From positions 1 to 33,000 of the forward strand of contig JAGPIS010000002.1 of assembly GCA_018054835.1 (NCBI GenBank): a DNA stretch of 33,000 bases. The letters run 5' to 3'. Position 1 is the stretch's first letter. Every line of letters begins with the position of its first letter. The stretch is from Breznakibacter sp. Lineage in GTDB: Bacteria > Bacteroidota > Bacteroidia > Bacteroidales > Marinilabiliaceae. The notes under the pieces were generated by a model. The model was given only the letters and a program-made list of their open reading frames with translations. It was not told the DNA's origin and made no database searches. The translations under genes and the position numbers were made by a program. This document shows, piece after piece, positions 1 through 7,409 of the stretch.

Positions 1-1
1 C

Positions 2-1717
2 GTGATTGGCGAGGCCTTTATCCCGGGAACCTATACCGTTCCGGGGACAGCTACTTTGTTCAACGTGCTTTACCTCTCGGGTGGACCCTCTAAGAATGGC
101 TCTTTCCGCGATATTCAACTGATCCGTTCCGGCAAAGTGGTGTCGCATCTCGATGTTTACGATTTTCTCATCAATGGCAATACTGCAGTTAATGTGCCAT
201 TGCGCGACGATGATATTGTGATGATACCAACCTACATCCATCGGGTACACCTGAATGGCCACTTCAAGCGCACGGGTATTTTTGAAGCCAAGGATGGTGA
301 AACGGTGGCCGACATGGTAGGTTTTGCCGGTGGCTTCTCCGAAAATGCCAACCGAAGTCGCATCGAGCTATACCGCAAGGTGGGTTTTGAGCGCGAATTT
401 CGCGATGTCAATCCCGAAAATATGGCTGGCATGACCATGGCCAATGGCGACAGCCTTTTTGTTGGGAAAATACTCGATCGTTTCTGCAACATGGTCACCA
501 TCAAGGGGGCGGTATTTATGCCGGGCAACTACGAGTACAACGAAGGCTTGACCTTGTCGGCTCTCTTGGCAAAAAGTGGCGGGGTGGTTGAAAATGCTTT
601 CCTGAACCGTGGTTTTATAGAACGGCTCAAACCCGATTACACCAAAGAAAACATCTCCTTCAATGTGCAGGAGATTTTGAATAAAACATCCGATATCTCG
701 TTGAATGCAGGCGATGTGGTGTTTCTCAATCGAATTGACGACATGCAGGAGCGGCAATTTGTGGCCATCACCGGCATGGTGCAGGCTGTAGGGCAATATC
801 CATTTCGTGAGAATATGCGTTTGGGCGACCTGATCCTTTTGGCGGGTGGTCTCAAGGAGGCCGCATCGGGTTCTTCCATCGAAGTGATGCGCAAGTTGCC
901 CTACGAGGAGGCTGATAAAGCCACCAACCGCACCTCGGAGCTTTTCCGTTTCTCTGTCTCGCGGCAATTGGAACTATCCGATGCCGGCGCTGACTTCATC
1001 CTAAATCCATTCGACCAGGTGTCGGTGCGCAAAATGCCGGGCTACCGCGAGAGCGGTCAGGCAACCGTTTCCGGACAGGTGTTTTATGCCGGCAATTATG
1101 GGCTCTCTTCCTATACCGAGCGCATCAGCGACCTGATCAAGCGGGCTGGAGGTATCACCCCAAATGCCTATCTGCCTGGAGCCCGTTTGGTGCGCAAGCT
1201 AAAGCTCAGCGAGGAGATGATTGAAGCCCGCAAGGAGATGGCCCGCAAGGACAGTACCTTGGATTTTACGTTACAGGATTTTGAGGTGATCAGCATCGAT
1301 ATGGAAAAGATCCTGAAGAATCCGGGGAGTCGCGAGGATATCTATTTGGAAGCCAACGATGAGTTGGAGATTCCCGGATATCTCTCCACCGTCAAGATGA
1401 GCGGGCAAGTTTTGAGCCCATCCTCAACTGTTTTTGTCAATGGGAATTCGGTTAAGGACTATATTTATATGAGTGGCGGGTTTGCCAACGATGCCCGCAA
1501 AGGACGCATCTACGTCATTTACCCCAACGGGGCTTCCGCTTCCACCAAAGGAAATTTCCTATTCCGAAGATACCCCAATGTCCTGCCTGGTTCCGAAATT
1601 GTGGTGCCACGCCGTCCACAACGTGAACGGATGAGTGCCCAGGCCTGGGTTGGCATAGGAAGTGCCATGGCCTCCATCGGCCTGACCATTGCCACTATTG
1701 CGACGTTGAATAAATAA
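2..1717 (+). CDS. SLBB-domain polysaccharide export protein (5' partial)
   Basis: Outer-membrane/periplasmic export component of the Wza class, which carries finished polysaccharide out of the cell. The frame is open at the left window edge, so the N-terminus, including any signal peptide and poly-export domain, lies outside. The visible 571 residues are a string of about six SLBB-like beta-grasp units beginning near residues 3, 88, 172, 254, 357 and 465. Each has a G-x-V/F-x-x-P/A-G-x-Y-like strand followed by an L-x-x-L-I-x-x-A-G-G-like helix. The C-terminus has a hydrophobic helix (about residues 545-567) that could cross the outer membrane, as in Wza. The number of SLBB units exceeds that of classical Wza and resembles the long Bacteroidota forms. 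The wzz gene follows after an inserted IVP gene. The GTG at position 2 is probably internal. Confidence 0.9.
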   Translation: MIGEAFIPGTYTVPGTATLFNVLYLSGGPSKNGSFRDIQLIRSGKVVSHLDVYDFLINGNTAVNVPLRDDDIVMIPTYIHRVHLNGHFKRTGIFEAKDGETVADMVGFAGGFSENANRSRIELYRKVGFEREFRDVNPENMAGMTMANGDSLFVGKILDRFCNMVTIKGAVFMPGNYEYNEGLTLSALLAKSGGVVENAFLNRGFIERLKPDYTKENISFNVQEILNKTSDISLNAGDVVFLNRIDDMQERQFVAITGMVQAVGQYPFRENMRLGDLILLAGGLKEAASGSSIEVMRKLPYEEADKATNRTSELFRFSVSRQLELSDAGADFILNPFDQVSVRKMPGYRESGQATVSGQVFYAGNYGLSSYTERISDLIKRAGGITPNAYLPGARLVRKLKLSEEMIEARKEMARKDSTLDFTLQDFEVISIDMEKILKNPGSREDIYLEANDELEIPGYLSTVKMSGQVLSPSSTVFVNGNSVKDYIYMSGGFANDARKGRIYVIYPNGASASTKGNFLFRRYPNVLPGSEIVVPRRPQRERMSAQAWVGIGSAMASIGLTIATIATLNK

Positions 1718-1723
1718 AACATC

Positions 1724-1817
1724 AGTTCAATAGTTTAATAGTTCAATGGTTTAAATGAACTCAACTCTTTAACCCTTTAACTCTTCAACTCATTAACTCT
1801 ACTAATTCATCATTCTT
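1724..1817 (+). repeat. Octad repeat array A, abutting the ATG at 1818
   Basis: Four 8-nt units of one orientation (AGTTCAAT-like, 1724-1755) are followed by seven consecutive 8-nt units of the opposite sense (CAACTCTT/TAACCCTT-like, 1762-1817). The last unit ends exactly at the ATG of the next gene. No purine-rich ribosome-binding site is visible. The function is unknown. Confidence 0.8.
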
Positions 1818-2186
1818 ATGAAAAGTGAACGATATGAAGAGCTGTTTATTTGGCAGAAAGCACGAGAGGTTGCTAATGAGGTTTATTTGTGCATGAAGGA
1901 GTGTAAGGACTATGGTTTTCGCGACCAGTTTCAACGAGCTGCCGTTTCAATCATGAACAATATTGCAGAAGGCTTTGAACGGAATTCAAATAAGGACTTT
2001 ATTCTTTTTTTAAGATATGCCAAAGGATCGTGCGGAGAGGTAAGGAGCATGAGCTATTTGGCAGAAGATTTTAGTTATATTGCTACTGAAAAAGCGGAAG
2101 ACCTTAGGAGCAATTGTCGAAAAATATCATCTGGAATCTCATCCTTACAGAGATACCTGGCTCAATCAAAAAACAACAAGGCTTAA
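1818..2186 (+). CDS. Four-helix-bundle protein (23S rRNA intervening-sequence protein family)
   Basis: A small (122 aa) all-alpha protein of the IVP/S23 four-helix-bundle family. Family hallmarks are visible: an N-terminal 'LFIWQKARE' helix, the conserved N-N-I-A-E-G-F-E-R segment at about residues 47-55, and a basic C-terminal helix. Members occur as free-standing genes throughout Bacteroidota and inside 23S rRNA intervening sequences. Their molecular role is unsettled. Here the gene lies between the SLBB and wzz genes of a polysaccharide operon, with octad repeats on both sides. Its stop codon (2184-2186) falls inside the right-hand array and its ATG directly follows the left-hand one. This arrangement suggests an inserted cassette rather than a polysaccharide gene. 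The fold resembles the Avd protein of diversity-generating retroelements, but no reverse transcriptase is present. Confidence 0.85.
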   Translation: MKSERYEELFIWQKAREVANEVYLCMKECKDYGFRDQFQRAAVSIMNNIAEGFERNSNKDFILFLRYAKGSCGEVRSMSYLAEDFSYIATEKAEDLRSNCRKISSGISSLQRYLAQSKNNKA

Positions 2187-2254
2187 CTCTTCAACCCTTT
2201 AACCTTTTAACTCTTCCACTCTTCAACTTTCTAACTCCTCAACTCTCTAGCATC
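2184..2254 (+). repeat. Octad repeat array B, upstream of wzz
   Basis: Eight 8-nt units of the type TAACTCTT/CAACCCTT run without interruption from 2184 to 2247. Seven further bases separate them from the wzz ATG at 2255. The first unit contains the IVP stop codon. Confidence 0.8.
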
Positions 2255-3358
2255 ATGAACTCAACCCCAATAGGCCCCATCATCAAGGACGATGAAATCG
2301 ACTTGGTTGCCCTGGTAAAGACCATCTGGGCTGGCCGCAAACTAATTTACTATTCGGTGGGGATCGCCATCCTTATCGGGTTGATCATAGCCTTCACCAG
2401 TCCGGTGAAATATTCCGCTCAGGCCACCCTGCTGCCCTCTGCGGAGAAAAAGGGAGGCGGACTTGGTAACCTGAGTGCCCTTGCTGGTATGGCTGGGATT
2501 AATTTGGGAGGCATGATGGGCGATGCATCTGGCATCCCATCAGAACTCTACCCGCAGGTAATGGGTAGTTACCCCTTTTTGAAGGAGTTGATCCACCAAA
2601 AGTTCCATTTTGAAAAATATGCTGAACCCCGATCGTTATACGATTATAGGATGGCAGACTCCATTCCATCTATAGGTGGCACCATCTTGAAATATACCAT
2701 CGGTTTGCCTTGGACATTGAAGAATGCCATCTTTTCAGGTAAAAAAGAGGGGATTGCTCAAACGATCGATTATGGGGTATTGAGCCCCAGCGAAGAGGAG
2801 CTTGGTATTTTGTTGGAAGCGCAAGGGATGTTGACCGCCGAAGTGGACAAGAAGAGTGGTTTGGTCTCTATTACGGCAGAGGCTTCAGAGCCTGTCCTAG
2901 CCGCCCAATATGTTCAAAAAGGTGTTGAGCTACTTCAGAAATACGTGATTGATTACAAGACCCAGCAGGCCCGACAGAATCTTGATTTTGTGCAGCAGCG
3001 CTTCGATGAGAAAAAGGTTGAGTATGAAAACGCACAGCAGGCATTTTTCGATTTCAAGGATGGCCACCGCAATATGGTAACAGAACGGGTTGATTTGGAG
3101 TACCAGCGCCTGAGCGATGCCTACGATATGGCTTCGGCCGTTTACAAAGGGTTAGCGCAACAGTTGGAGCAGTCTAGGATAGCCGTCAAAGAGGAGACCC
3201 CTGTCTTTTCAGTTTTGGAGCCGGTGAAAGTGCCACAGGAGAAGAGTGCTCCTAAGAAAAGCATCATCCTGGTGGTGAGTATTTTCTTGGGTGGATTTTT
3301 GGGATTGGGTTGGATTTTCGGTCGGTTGGTGTGGGCGAACTTTAAGGCAAAAGAATGA
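2255..3358 (+). CDS. wzz: Wzz/chain-length determinant protein
   Basis: Inner-membrane polysaccharide co-polymerase that sets the modal chain length of the Wzy-made polymer. The ATG at 2255 gives 367 residues. An upstream frame extension to 2114 only translates the IVP gene and the octad array, so it is rejected. The N-terminal cytoplasmic segment contains 'DDEIDLVALVKTIW', typical of Wzz. TM1 spans about residues 30-50. A periplasmic domain with a long helical part follows (about 235-300, with Q/E-rich heptads), then TM2 at about 335-358 (ILVVSIFLGGF). The LEPVKVPQEKSAPKK-type proline-rich stretch before TM2 is characteristic. No C-terminal tyrosine kinase domain is fused, so this is a Wzz rather than a Wzc protein. 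Confidence 0.9.
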   Translation: MNSTPIGPIIKDDEIDLVALVKTIWAGRKLIYYSVGIAILIGLIIAFTSPVKYSAQATLLPSAEKKGGGLGNLSALAGMAGINLGGMMGDASGIPSELYPQVMGSYPFLKELIHQKFHFEKYAEPRSLYDYRMADSIPSIGGTILKYTIGLPWTLKNAIFSGKKEGIAQTIDYGVLSPSEEELGILLEAQGMLTAEVDKKSGLVSITAEASEPVLAAQYVQKGVELLQKYVIDYKTQQARQNLDFVQQRFDEKKVEYENAQQAFFDFKDGHRNMVTERVDLEYQRLSDAYDMASAVYKGLAQQLEQSRIAVKEETPVFSVLEPVKVPQEKSAPKKSIILVVSIFLGGFLGLGWIFGRLVWANFKAKE

Positions 3359-3394
3359 GTCTACGAGTCATTCTGTCGTGAAGTCTACGAGTCA
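3358..3394. repeat. 13-bp direct repeat pair after wzz
   Basis: AGTCTACGAGTCA occurs at 3358-3370 and again at 3382-3394, with further degenerate GAGTC/AAGTCAATGAGT words following. It overlaps the wzz stop region. The function is unknown. Confidence 0.75.
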
Positions 3395-3455
3395 GTATTC
3401 AAGTCAATGAGTACCACTCGGAATGACTTTGCACTCTGAATTACAAACTTTTTTC

Positions 3456-3597
3456 CATTAACCATTATCCATTGTAGGCTGGTTCCTGTTCCCTGCTCCC
3501 TGTACACTGTTCCCTGATCATTGATAACTGTCCGCTGATCCCTGATTTTCAGACTATTTGACTTTTAAACTCCCAAACTCTTTAACTCCTCAACCTC
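3456..3597 (+). repeat. Stacked heptad and octad arrays (array C) before hepT
   Basis: CATTAAC-type 7-nt units (3456-3469) lead into nine consecutive 7-nt units ending in CTG/TTG (3482-3544, NNNCCTG-like). Five 8-nt units (AAACTCTT-like, 3551-3590) and a shortened 7-nt unit (3591-3597) follow and abut the ATG at 3598. Confidence 0.8.
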
Positions 3598-3993
3598 ATG
3601 GACGATATACGCTGGATACAACGATTTTCCAATTATAAAAAAGCATTTGCCCAATTGGAACGTATTGTGCAAATACCCCATCTCAACGATATTGAGGAAC
3701 AAGGCTTGATTAAAGCCTTTGAATATACCTATGAGCTGAGCTGGAAGGTGTTGCAGGATCTTCTTAGGGAGAGAGGTTATACCGGTGCACCAGGCCCACG
3801 ACCAGTCATTGAGCAGAGTTTTCAGGATGGATACATCGACGATGGGCAGAAGTGGATGACGATGTTGAAAGATCGAAATCTCACTACCCATACCTACGAC
3901 GAGGAGACAGCCAAGGATGTGATCTCTGAGATACGTTACGTCTTCTATCCGTTGTTTTTGGCGTTGCGCGATCGTTTGGAAAAAGAGATGTGA
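3598..3993 (+). CDS. hepT: HepT-like HEPN toxin / nucleotidyltransferase substrate-binding protein (HI0074 family)
   Basis: A 131-residue HEPN-domain protein of the HI0074 family. The R-x4-H-x-Y motif is intact at R93, H98 and Y100 (RNLTTHTY). In characterised HepT/MntA systems this is the ribonuclease active site, and its tyrosine is AMPylated by the partner. The N-terminal part has the expected helical 'FEYTYELSWKVLQDLL' segment. The gene is followed immediately by an MNT nucleotidyltransferase, the usual toxin-then-antitoxin order. It sits inside the polysaccharide operon between wzz and the remnant of a second wzz, with heptad and octad arrays on both sides. This marks it as an inserted module. 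Toxin activity is inferred from family and motif only. Confidence 0.85.
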   Translation: MDDIRWIQRFSNYKKAFAQLERIVQIPHLNDIEEQGLIKAFEYTYELSWKVLQDLLRERGYTGAPGPRPVIEQSFQDGYIDDGQKWMTMLKDRNLTTHTYDEETAKDVISEIRYVFYPLFLALRDRLEKEM

Positions 3994-3995
3994 TC

Positions 3996-4298
3996 ATGCC
4001 ATACGGATTGACTGAAGAAGAGATAAAGGGTATTGTTGATATTTTGGCTGATGACCCGAAGGTTGAAGCACTCATCTTGTTTGGTAGCCGTGCCAAGGGC
4101 AACTATTCAATCGGTTCCGATATTGATATTGCTATGATAGGAAAGGATTTGAAATTGAATGATATCAGTAAAGCTTTGGTGCTGCTTGATGAACTGTATC
4201 TGCCTTACAAACTTGATTTGGTTATTTATCACCGCATCCAGGAACCTGCTTTGATTGAGCATATCTGCAAAGTGGGAATACCGCTTTTTAAACGATAG
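3996..4298 (+). CDS. mntA: MntA-like minimal nucleotidyltransferase antitoxin
   Basis: A 100-residue minimal nucleotidyltransferase. The G-S-x10-D-x-D motif is complete (G30, S31, D42, D44), which is the metal/NTP site used by MntA antitoxins to AMPylate HepT. The ATG at 3996 lies 2 nt after the hepT stop. An in-frame GTG at 3990 would overlap that stop (GTGA) and is the alternative start. The tight spacing implies translational coupling with hepT. The module ends at 4298 and is followed by a short CCCTT/AAGGG hairpin (4312-4327) and another heptad/octad array. Confidence 0.85.
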   Translation: MPYGLTEEEIKGIVDILADDPKVEALILFGSRAKGNYSIGSDIDIAMIGKDLKLNDISKALVLLDELYLPYKLDLVIYHRIQEPALIEHICKVGIPLFKR

Positions 4299-4358
4299 GA
4301 AGCCCACCCCACCCTTCCAAACAAGGGAGGGAGACGAAATTTTGGATGCGTGGTTATG

Positions 4359-4477
4359 TTTACTGGTTCACTGATTGCTGATAATTGCTCACTGATCCCT
4401 GAACACTGTTTCCTGATCCCTGTCTTAACGACTAATAGACTTGTAGACTTTACGACTCTTCAACTTTTCTACTCTTA
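4359..4477 (+). repeat. Heptad and octad array D after mntA
   Basis: Ten roughly 7-nt units ending in CTG/TTG (4359-4429, one of them 8 nt) are followed by six exact 8-nt units (GACTAATA to TACTCTTA, 4430-4477). This mirrors array C on the other side of the hepT-mntA pair. Unlike the other forward arrays it is not followed by an intact start codon. Downstream lie a candidate promoter and the wzz remnant. Confidence 0.8.
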
Positions 4478-4503
4478 ATTTTCGTTACTTTTCTTCTCCT
4501 ATT

Positions 4504-4533
4504 GTTGCACTCTTGTAGGACTATTTAACTTTG
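4504..4533 (+). promoter_or_regulatory. Candidate Bacteroidota-type promoter
   Basis: A perfect TAnnTTTG -7 element (TAACTTTG, 4526-4533) has a GTTG at 4504-4507, 18 nt upstream. This is close to the Bacteroidota sigma factor consensus TTTG-N19-TAnnTTTG. It would transcribe the remnant and the fdtA/fdtB-type genes. Confidence 0.45.
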
Positions 4534-4599
4534 TGCGAAGGAAAATTATATTAAATTTTCCACCCTTTAAAGGTTTATTTAAATTGAGGAATTAAATAG

Positions 4600-4734
4600 G
4601 ATTATACCAATCTCGAAACGAGAGCAGAAAAGTACCCCAAACGCACCTTGATTTTGGTAGTTAGTGTTTTTCTGGGTGGCTTTGCGGGAATTGGCTTGAT
4701 ATTTTGGATGTTGATAGGAACTTGGTTTGGATAA
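4600..4734 (+). pseudogene. Remnant of a second Wzz: C-terminal tail and TM2 only
   Basis: An open stretch between an upstream TAG (4597) and a TAA (4732-4734) encodes a proline/lysine segment followed by 'LILVVSVFLGGFAGIGLIF'. This aligns with the end of the intact Wzz at 2255-3358 (ILVVSIFLGGFLGLGWIF). There is no start codon and none of the N-terminal or periplasmic parts. At DNA level the two copies differ at many positions, so this is an old paralogue or a recombination scar rather than a fresh duplication. It abuts the sugar-specific part of the locus, where serotype exchange breakpoints are expected. Confidence 0.7.
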
Positions 4735-4794
4735 TTTATGGTGTAATTAGTTGGTTTCGAATTTGTTATTTGAATTATAGAGATAAATAGTTTC

Positions 4795-5205
4795 ATGAGA
4801 ATGAATATTGATGGTATGGGTTTAGTTGAGCTACCTAAAATACTGGATGAACGAGGAAATCTTAGCGTGATTGAAGCGCAGCAACACATTCCTTTTGACA
4901 TACAACGTGTTTACTGGATTTACGATGTACCAGGCGGTGAATTGCGTGGCAGCCATGCCTTTAAGGCGACTAGCGAGCTGATTGTAGCTCTCTCGGGCAG
5001 TTTCGATGTGGTGTTGCACGATGGCGTACAGGAGCATCGTTTCACCCTCAACCGATCCTACAACGGGGTGTTGGTGCCTAAGATGGTGTGGCGGCGATTG
5101 GAGAATTTCTCCACCAACTCCCTAGCCTTGATCCTGGCCGACACGACCTATTGCGATGCCGATTACATCCGTAGTTTCGACGAATTCAAAGCTCTTTTGC
5201 CATGA
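4795..5205 (+). CDS. FdtA/QdtA-like cupin (sugar 3,4-ketoisomerase family), first copy
   Basis: A 136-residue single-domain cupin of the WxcM-C/FdtA/QdtA family. These enzymes convert dTDP-4-keto-6-deoxyglucose to the 3-keto isomer on the way to dTDP-Fuc3NAc or dTDP-Qui3NAc. The family motif R-G-x-H-A-H-K appears here as R-G-S-H-A-F-K (residues 51-57), so the second histidine of the usual H-x-H pair is replaced by Phe56. The tail has the typical D-A-D-Y-I-R-S-F-D-E-F ending. The stop overlaps the next start (ATGA, 5202-5205), and the next gene is an intact-motif paralogue. The altered active site makes it uncertain whether this copy isomerises the same substrate, another one, or acts as a partner subunit. 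Confidence 0.8.
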   Translation: MRMNIDGMGLVELPKILDERGNLSVIEAQQHIPFDIQRVYWIYDVPGGELRGSHAFKATSELIVALSGSFDVVLHDGVQEHRFTLNRSYNGVLVPKMVWRRLENFSTNSLALILADTTYCDADYIRSFDEFKALLP

Positions 5206-5627
5206 CCAGACTACCTAAAGTTTACGATTGTTCGGTGATTGAACTGCCCACGGTGAAAAACCGCAGTGGCAACATCTCCATCGCTCAAGGCAGCGACCAT
5301 CTCCCTTTTGATGTGAAACGGGTCTTTTACCTTTACGATATACCTGCCGGGGAGGAGCGAGGAGCCCATGCCCATAAGGAGTGCCACCAGTTTTTGATTG
5401 CTGCCGGCGGCAGCTTCGATGTGTTGCTCGACGATGGGGTCAATAAAAAGATTGTCAATCTCAACCGACCCTATTATGGCATCCATATCCCCCCAGGTAT
5501 CTGGGCGCATGAGCTTAATTTCTCCTCGGGAGCCATTTGCTTGGTGTTGACTTCCCATGGTTACGATGCCAATGATTATATTAGGCGTTACGACGAGTAC
5601 TTGAATTATATCCAAAGCAATAAATGA
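5202..5627 (+). CDS. fdtA: dTDP-4-oxo-6-deoxyglucose 3,4-ketoisomerase (FdtA/QdtA type), second copy
   Basis: A 141-residue cupin with the complete R-G-A-H-A-H-K motif (residues 53-59, H56 and H58). It is therefore the better candidate for the active isomerase of the 3-amino-3,6-dideoxyhexose pathway. Sequence alone does not separate FdtA (product leading to Fuc3NAc) from QdtA (leading to Qui3NAc). Start and stop overlap both neighbours by 4 nt (ATGA), so it is translationally coupled. Substrate would come from RmlA (16441) and RmlB (22246), both encoded in the window. The pathway continues with the aminotransferase at 6183 and the acyltransferase at 5624. Confidence 0.85.
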   Translation: MTRLPKVYDCSVIELPTVKNRSGNISIAQGSDHLPFDVKRVFYLYDIPAGEERGAHAHKECHQFLIAAGGSFDVLLDDGVNKKIVNLNRPYYGIHIPPGIWAHELNFSSGAICLVLTSHGYDANDYIRRYDEYLNYIQSNK

Positions 5628-6172
5628 TCCACCCATTATCCGATACCCAATCGACCCAGATTGGCGAAAACACTTATGTTTGGCAATATACCGTTGTGCT
5701 GAAGAATGCCATCATTGGCTCCAACTGCAACATCAACGCCCACTGTTTCATCGAAAACGATGTAGTGATTGGGAATTCGGTTACCGTGAAATGCGGTGTT
5801 TACCTTTGGGACGGCATCACGGTGGAAGATCGCGTATTCATCGGCCCCAACGTGACTTTTACCAACGACAAGTATCCCCGTTCCAAGCAATACCCTCACG
5901 CATTCCAACGCACGGTGTTGCAGCAGGGGTGTTCCATCGGGGCAGGAGCCATCATCACTGGAGGTGTCACCATAGGGAGGGGTGCCTTGGTTGGGGCAGG
6001 TAGTCTGGTGACCAAAGACATTCCCCCGTTCCAGTTGTGGTATGGATCGCCCGCATGTCATCGAGGATATGTACTTCCCTCGGGAGAAAAGTTAAGTTTG
6101 GATTTGCTAGACGCTCAAGACCGTCAATATGAGTACAAGGGAGGGGATTTGATTTTAGTTAATAAAGAATAA
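5624..6172 (+). CDS. Left-handed beta-helix N-acyltransferase (FdtC/QdtC/WxcM-N type)
   Basis: A 182-residue hexapeptide-repeat acyltransferase, predicted to acetylate the 3-amino group of dTDP-Fuc3N or dTDP-Qui3N. Hexapeptide turns run through about residues 15-140 (for example IGSNCNI, IGNSVTV, IGAGAII, IGRGALV). An external loop '[13 protein letters not shown]' is typical of the FdtC/QdtC and WxcM N-terminal domains. A C-terminal 'G-S-P-A' turn precedes the tail. In other bacteria this domain and the ketoisomerase are fused as WxcM. Here they are separate but overlap by 4 nt. The acyl group is inferred from family, not shown. Confidence 0.85.
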   Translation: MIHPLSDTQSTQIGENTYVWQYTVVLKNAIIGSNCNINAHCFIENDVVIGNSVTVKCGVYLWDGITVEDRVFIGPNVTFTNDKYPRSKQYPHAFQRTVLQQGCSIGAGAIITGGVTIGRGALVGAGSLVTKDIPPFQLWYGSPACHRGYVLPSGEKLSLDLLDAQDRQYEYKGGDLILVNKE

Positions 6173-6182
6173 ATTGCATACG

Positions 6183-7337
6183 ATGATAAAATTTTTGGAT
6201 CTGAAAAAGATCAACGATCAATATGCTGATGAAATAAATGAAGCCATAAAGCGTGTTTTAGACAGTGGCTGGTACCTGTTGGGCAACGAGAATAAGAACT
6301 TTGAAGCCAACTACGCTAAATATTGTGGTTCCAAGTATTGCATTGGCGTGGCCAACGGGCTCGATGCCCTGCGTCTGATCCTTAAAGCCTACATGGAGAT
6401 GGGCGTGATGCAGGAAGGCGACGAGGTGATTGTGCCTGCCAATACCTACATTGCTTCTATACTGGCCATCACAGACAACCGGTTGACCCCTATACTGGTG
6501 GAACCCGACCTCACCACCTACAACATCGATCCCTTTAAGATCGAGCAGCAGATTACGCCGCGCACCAAGGCCATCATGATCGTGCACCTCTATGGGCAAT
6601 GCGCCATGCACCCCGAGATTGCCCGTTTGGTGGAGAAATACAACCTGAAGCTGGTGGAGGACTCGGCACAGGCTCAAGGAGCCCGTTATGGCGAACTGGT
6701 GGCAGGAGGGATAGGCCATGCCAGTGGCCACAGCTTCTACCCGGGCAAGAACCTGGGCGCATTGGGCGATGCCGGTGCCGTTACCACCAACGACGACGAG
6801 CTGGCCTCTGTGGTGCGTACCTTGGCCAACTATGGCAGCCAGGTGAAGTACCACAACCAGTACCAGGGGCTCAACAGCCGCCTCGATGAGCTGCAGGCCG
6901 CCGTGCTCGATGCCAAGTTGCAGCACCTCGATGCCGACAACCAAAAGCGGCGCGACATTGCCAATTATTATTTGCAAAATATCCAGCACCCCGACTTGGT
7001 ATTGCCCACGTTGCACGAAGTTGACCTTCGACTTCCGACTTTCGATTCTCGACTTTCGCATGTCTGGCACGTTTTCATCGTCCGCACCCAACGCCGCGAC
7101 GAGCTGCAAAAACACCTGGCCGACCAAGGCGTACAGACACTCATCCATTACCCAATCCCGCCGCACCAACAGGCATGTTACCGCGATTGGAACGGGCTTT
7201 CTTTTCCCATTACCGAACAGATCCACAAAGAAGTGCTAAGCCTGCCTATTAGCCCGGTGATGACCAATGAAGAGGTTGAAAAAGTGGTGAAAATTTTAAA
7301 CAATTTCACAGTGTCACTCAGTGTTTACTCAGTGTAA
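6183..7337 (+). CDS. fdtB: PLP-dependent sugar 3-aminotransferase (DegT/DnrJ/EryC1, FdtB/QdtB type)
   Basis: Aminates C3 of dTDP-3-keto-6-deoxyhexose to give dTDP-Fuc3N or dTDP-Qui3N. With the ATG at 6183 it has 384 residues (an in-frame TTG at 6174 is less likely). The PLP-binding lysine is K189 in 'SFYPGKNLG', with D160 in V-E-D-S-A-Q-A-Q-G contacting the pyridine nitrogen. There are two oddities. Residues about 279-292, just before the conserved H-V-W-H-V-F strand, are encoded by a run of 7-nt repeats (7022-7056). The last dozen residues ([10 protein letters not shown]) are encoded by a CAGTGT repeat array that starts inside the gene. Neither touches the active site. The usual family end would be near '...KILNNF'. 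Confidence 0.9.
   Translation: MIKFLDLKKINDQYADEINEAIKRVLDSGWYLLGNENKNFEANYAKYCGSKYCIGVANGLDALRLILKAYMEMGVMQEGDEVIVPANTYIASILAITDNRLTPILVEPDLTTYNIDPFKIEQQITPRTKAIMIVHLYGQCAMHPEIARLVEKYNLKLVEDSAQAQGARYGELVAGGIGHASGHSFYPGKNLGALGDAGAVTTNDDELASVVRTLANYGSQVKYHNQYQGLNSRLDELQAAVLDAKLQHLDADNQKRRDIANYYLQNIQHPDLVLPTLHEVDLRLPTFDSRLSHVWHVFIVRTQRRDELQKHLADQGVQTLIHYPIPPHQQACYRDWNGLSFPITEQIHKEVLSLPISPVMTNEEVEKVVKILNNFTVSLSVYSV
7022..7056 (+). repeat. Heptad repeat inside the aminotransferase gene
   Basis: Five consecutive 7-nt units (TGACCTT, CGACTTC, CGACTTT, CGATTCT, CGACTTT) lie within coding sequence, in the same word family as the intergenic octads near 27817-27856. They encode a [11 protein letters not shown] stretch that looks like an insertion relative to the family. 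Confidence 0.7.
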
Positions 7338-7408
7338 CACAGTGAAATAAAAAATAAAAAACACAGCGTAACTCTGTGCTTACACTGTGTAACACTGTGA
7401 AACAAAAA
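7306..7408 (+). repeat. CACAGTGT-type periodic repeat, left flank of the GxxExxY gene
   Basis: CAGTG/CTGTG words recur every 10-11 nt from 7307 to 7399, beginning inside the aminotransferase gene. The array ends with ACACTGTGAAACAAAAA (7392-7408), which recurs perfectly at 7809-7825 on the other side of the GxxExxY gene. Confidence 0.85.
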
Positions 7409-7409
7409 A

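Noticed and set aside
1818-2186. Avd accessory protein of a diversity-generating retroelement
   Set aside because: The fold class is similar, but there is no reverse transcriptase and I saw no template/variable repeat pair with adenine-directed changes. The IVP family motif fits better.
2114-2254. N-terminal extension of Wzz
   Set aside because: The frame is open only because it reads the end of the IVP gene and the octad array. The ATG at 2255 gives a normal Wzz N-terminus.
6258-7226. Long open frame on the minus strand (322 codons)
   Set aside because: It lies entirely opposite the aminotransferase gene, which has clear family motifs, and its own translation shows no recognisable domain.
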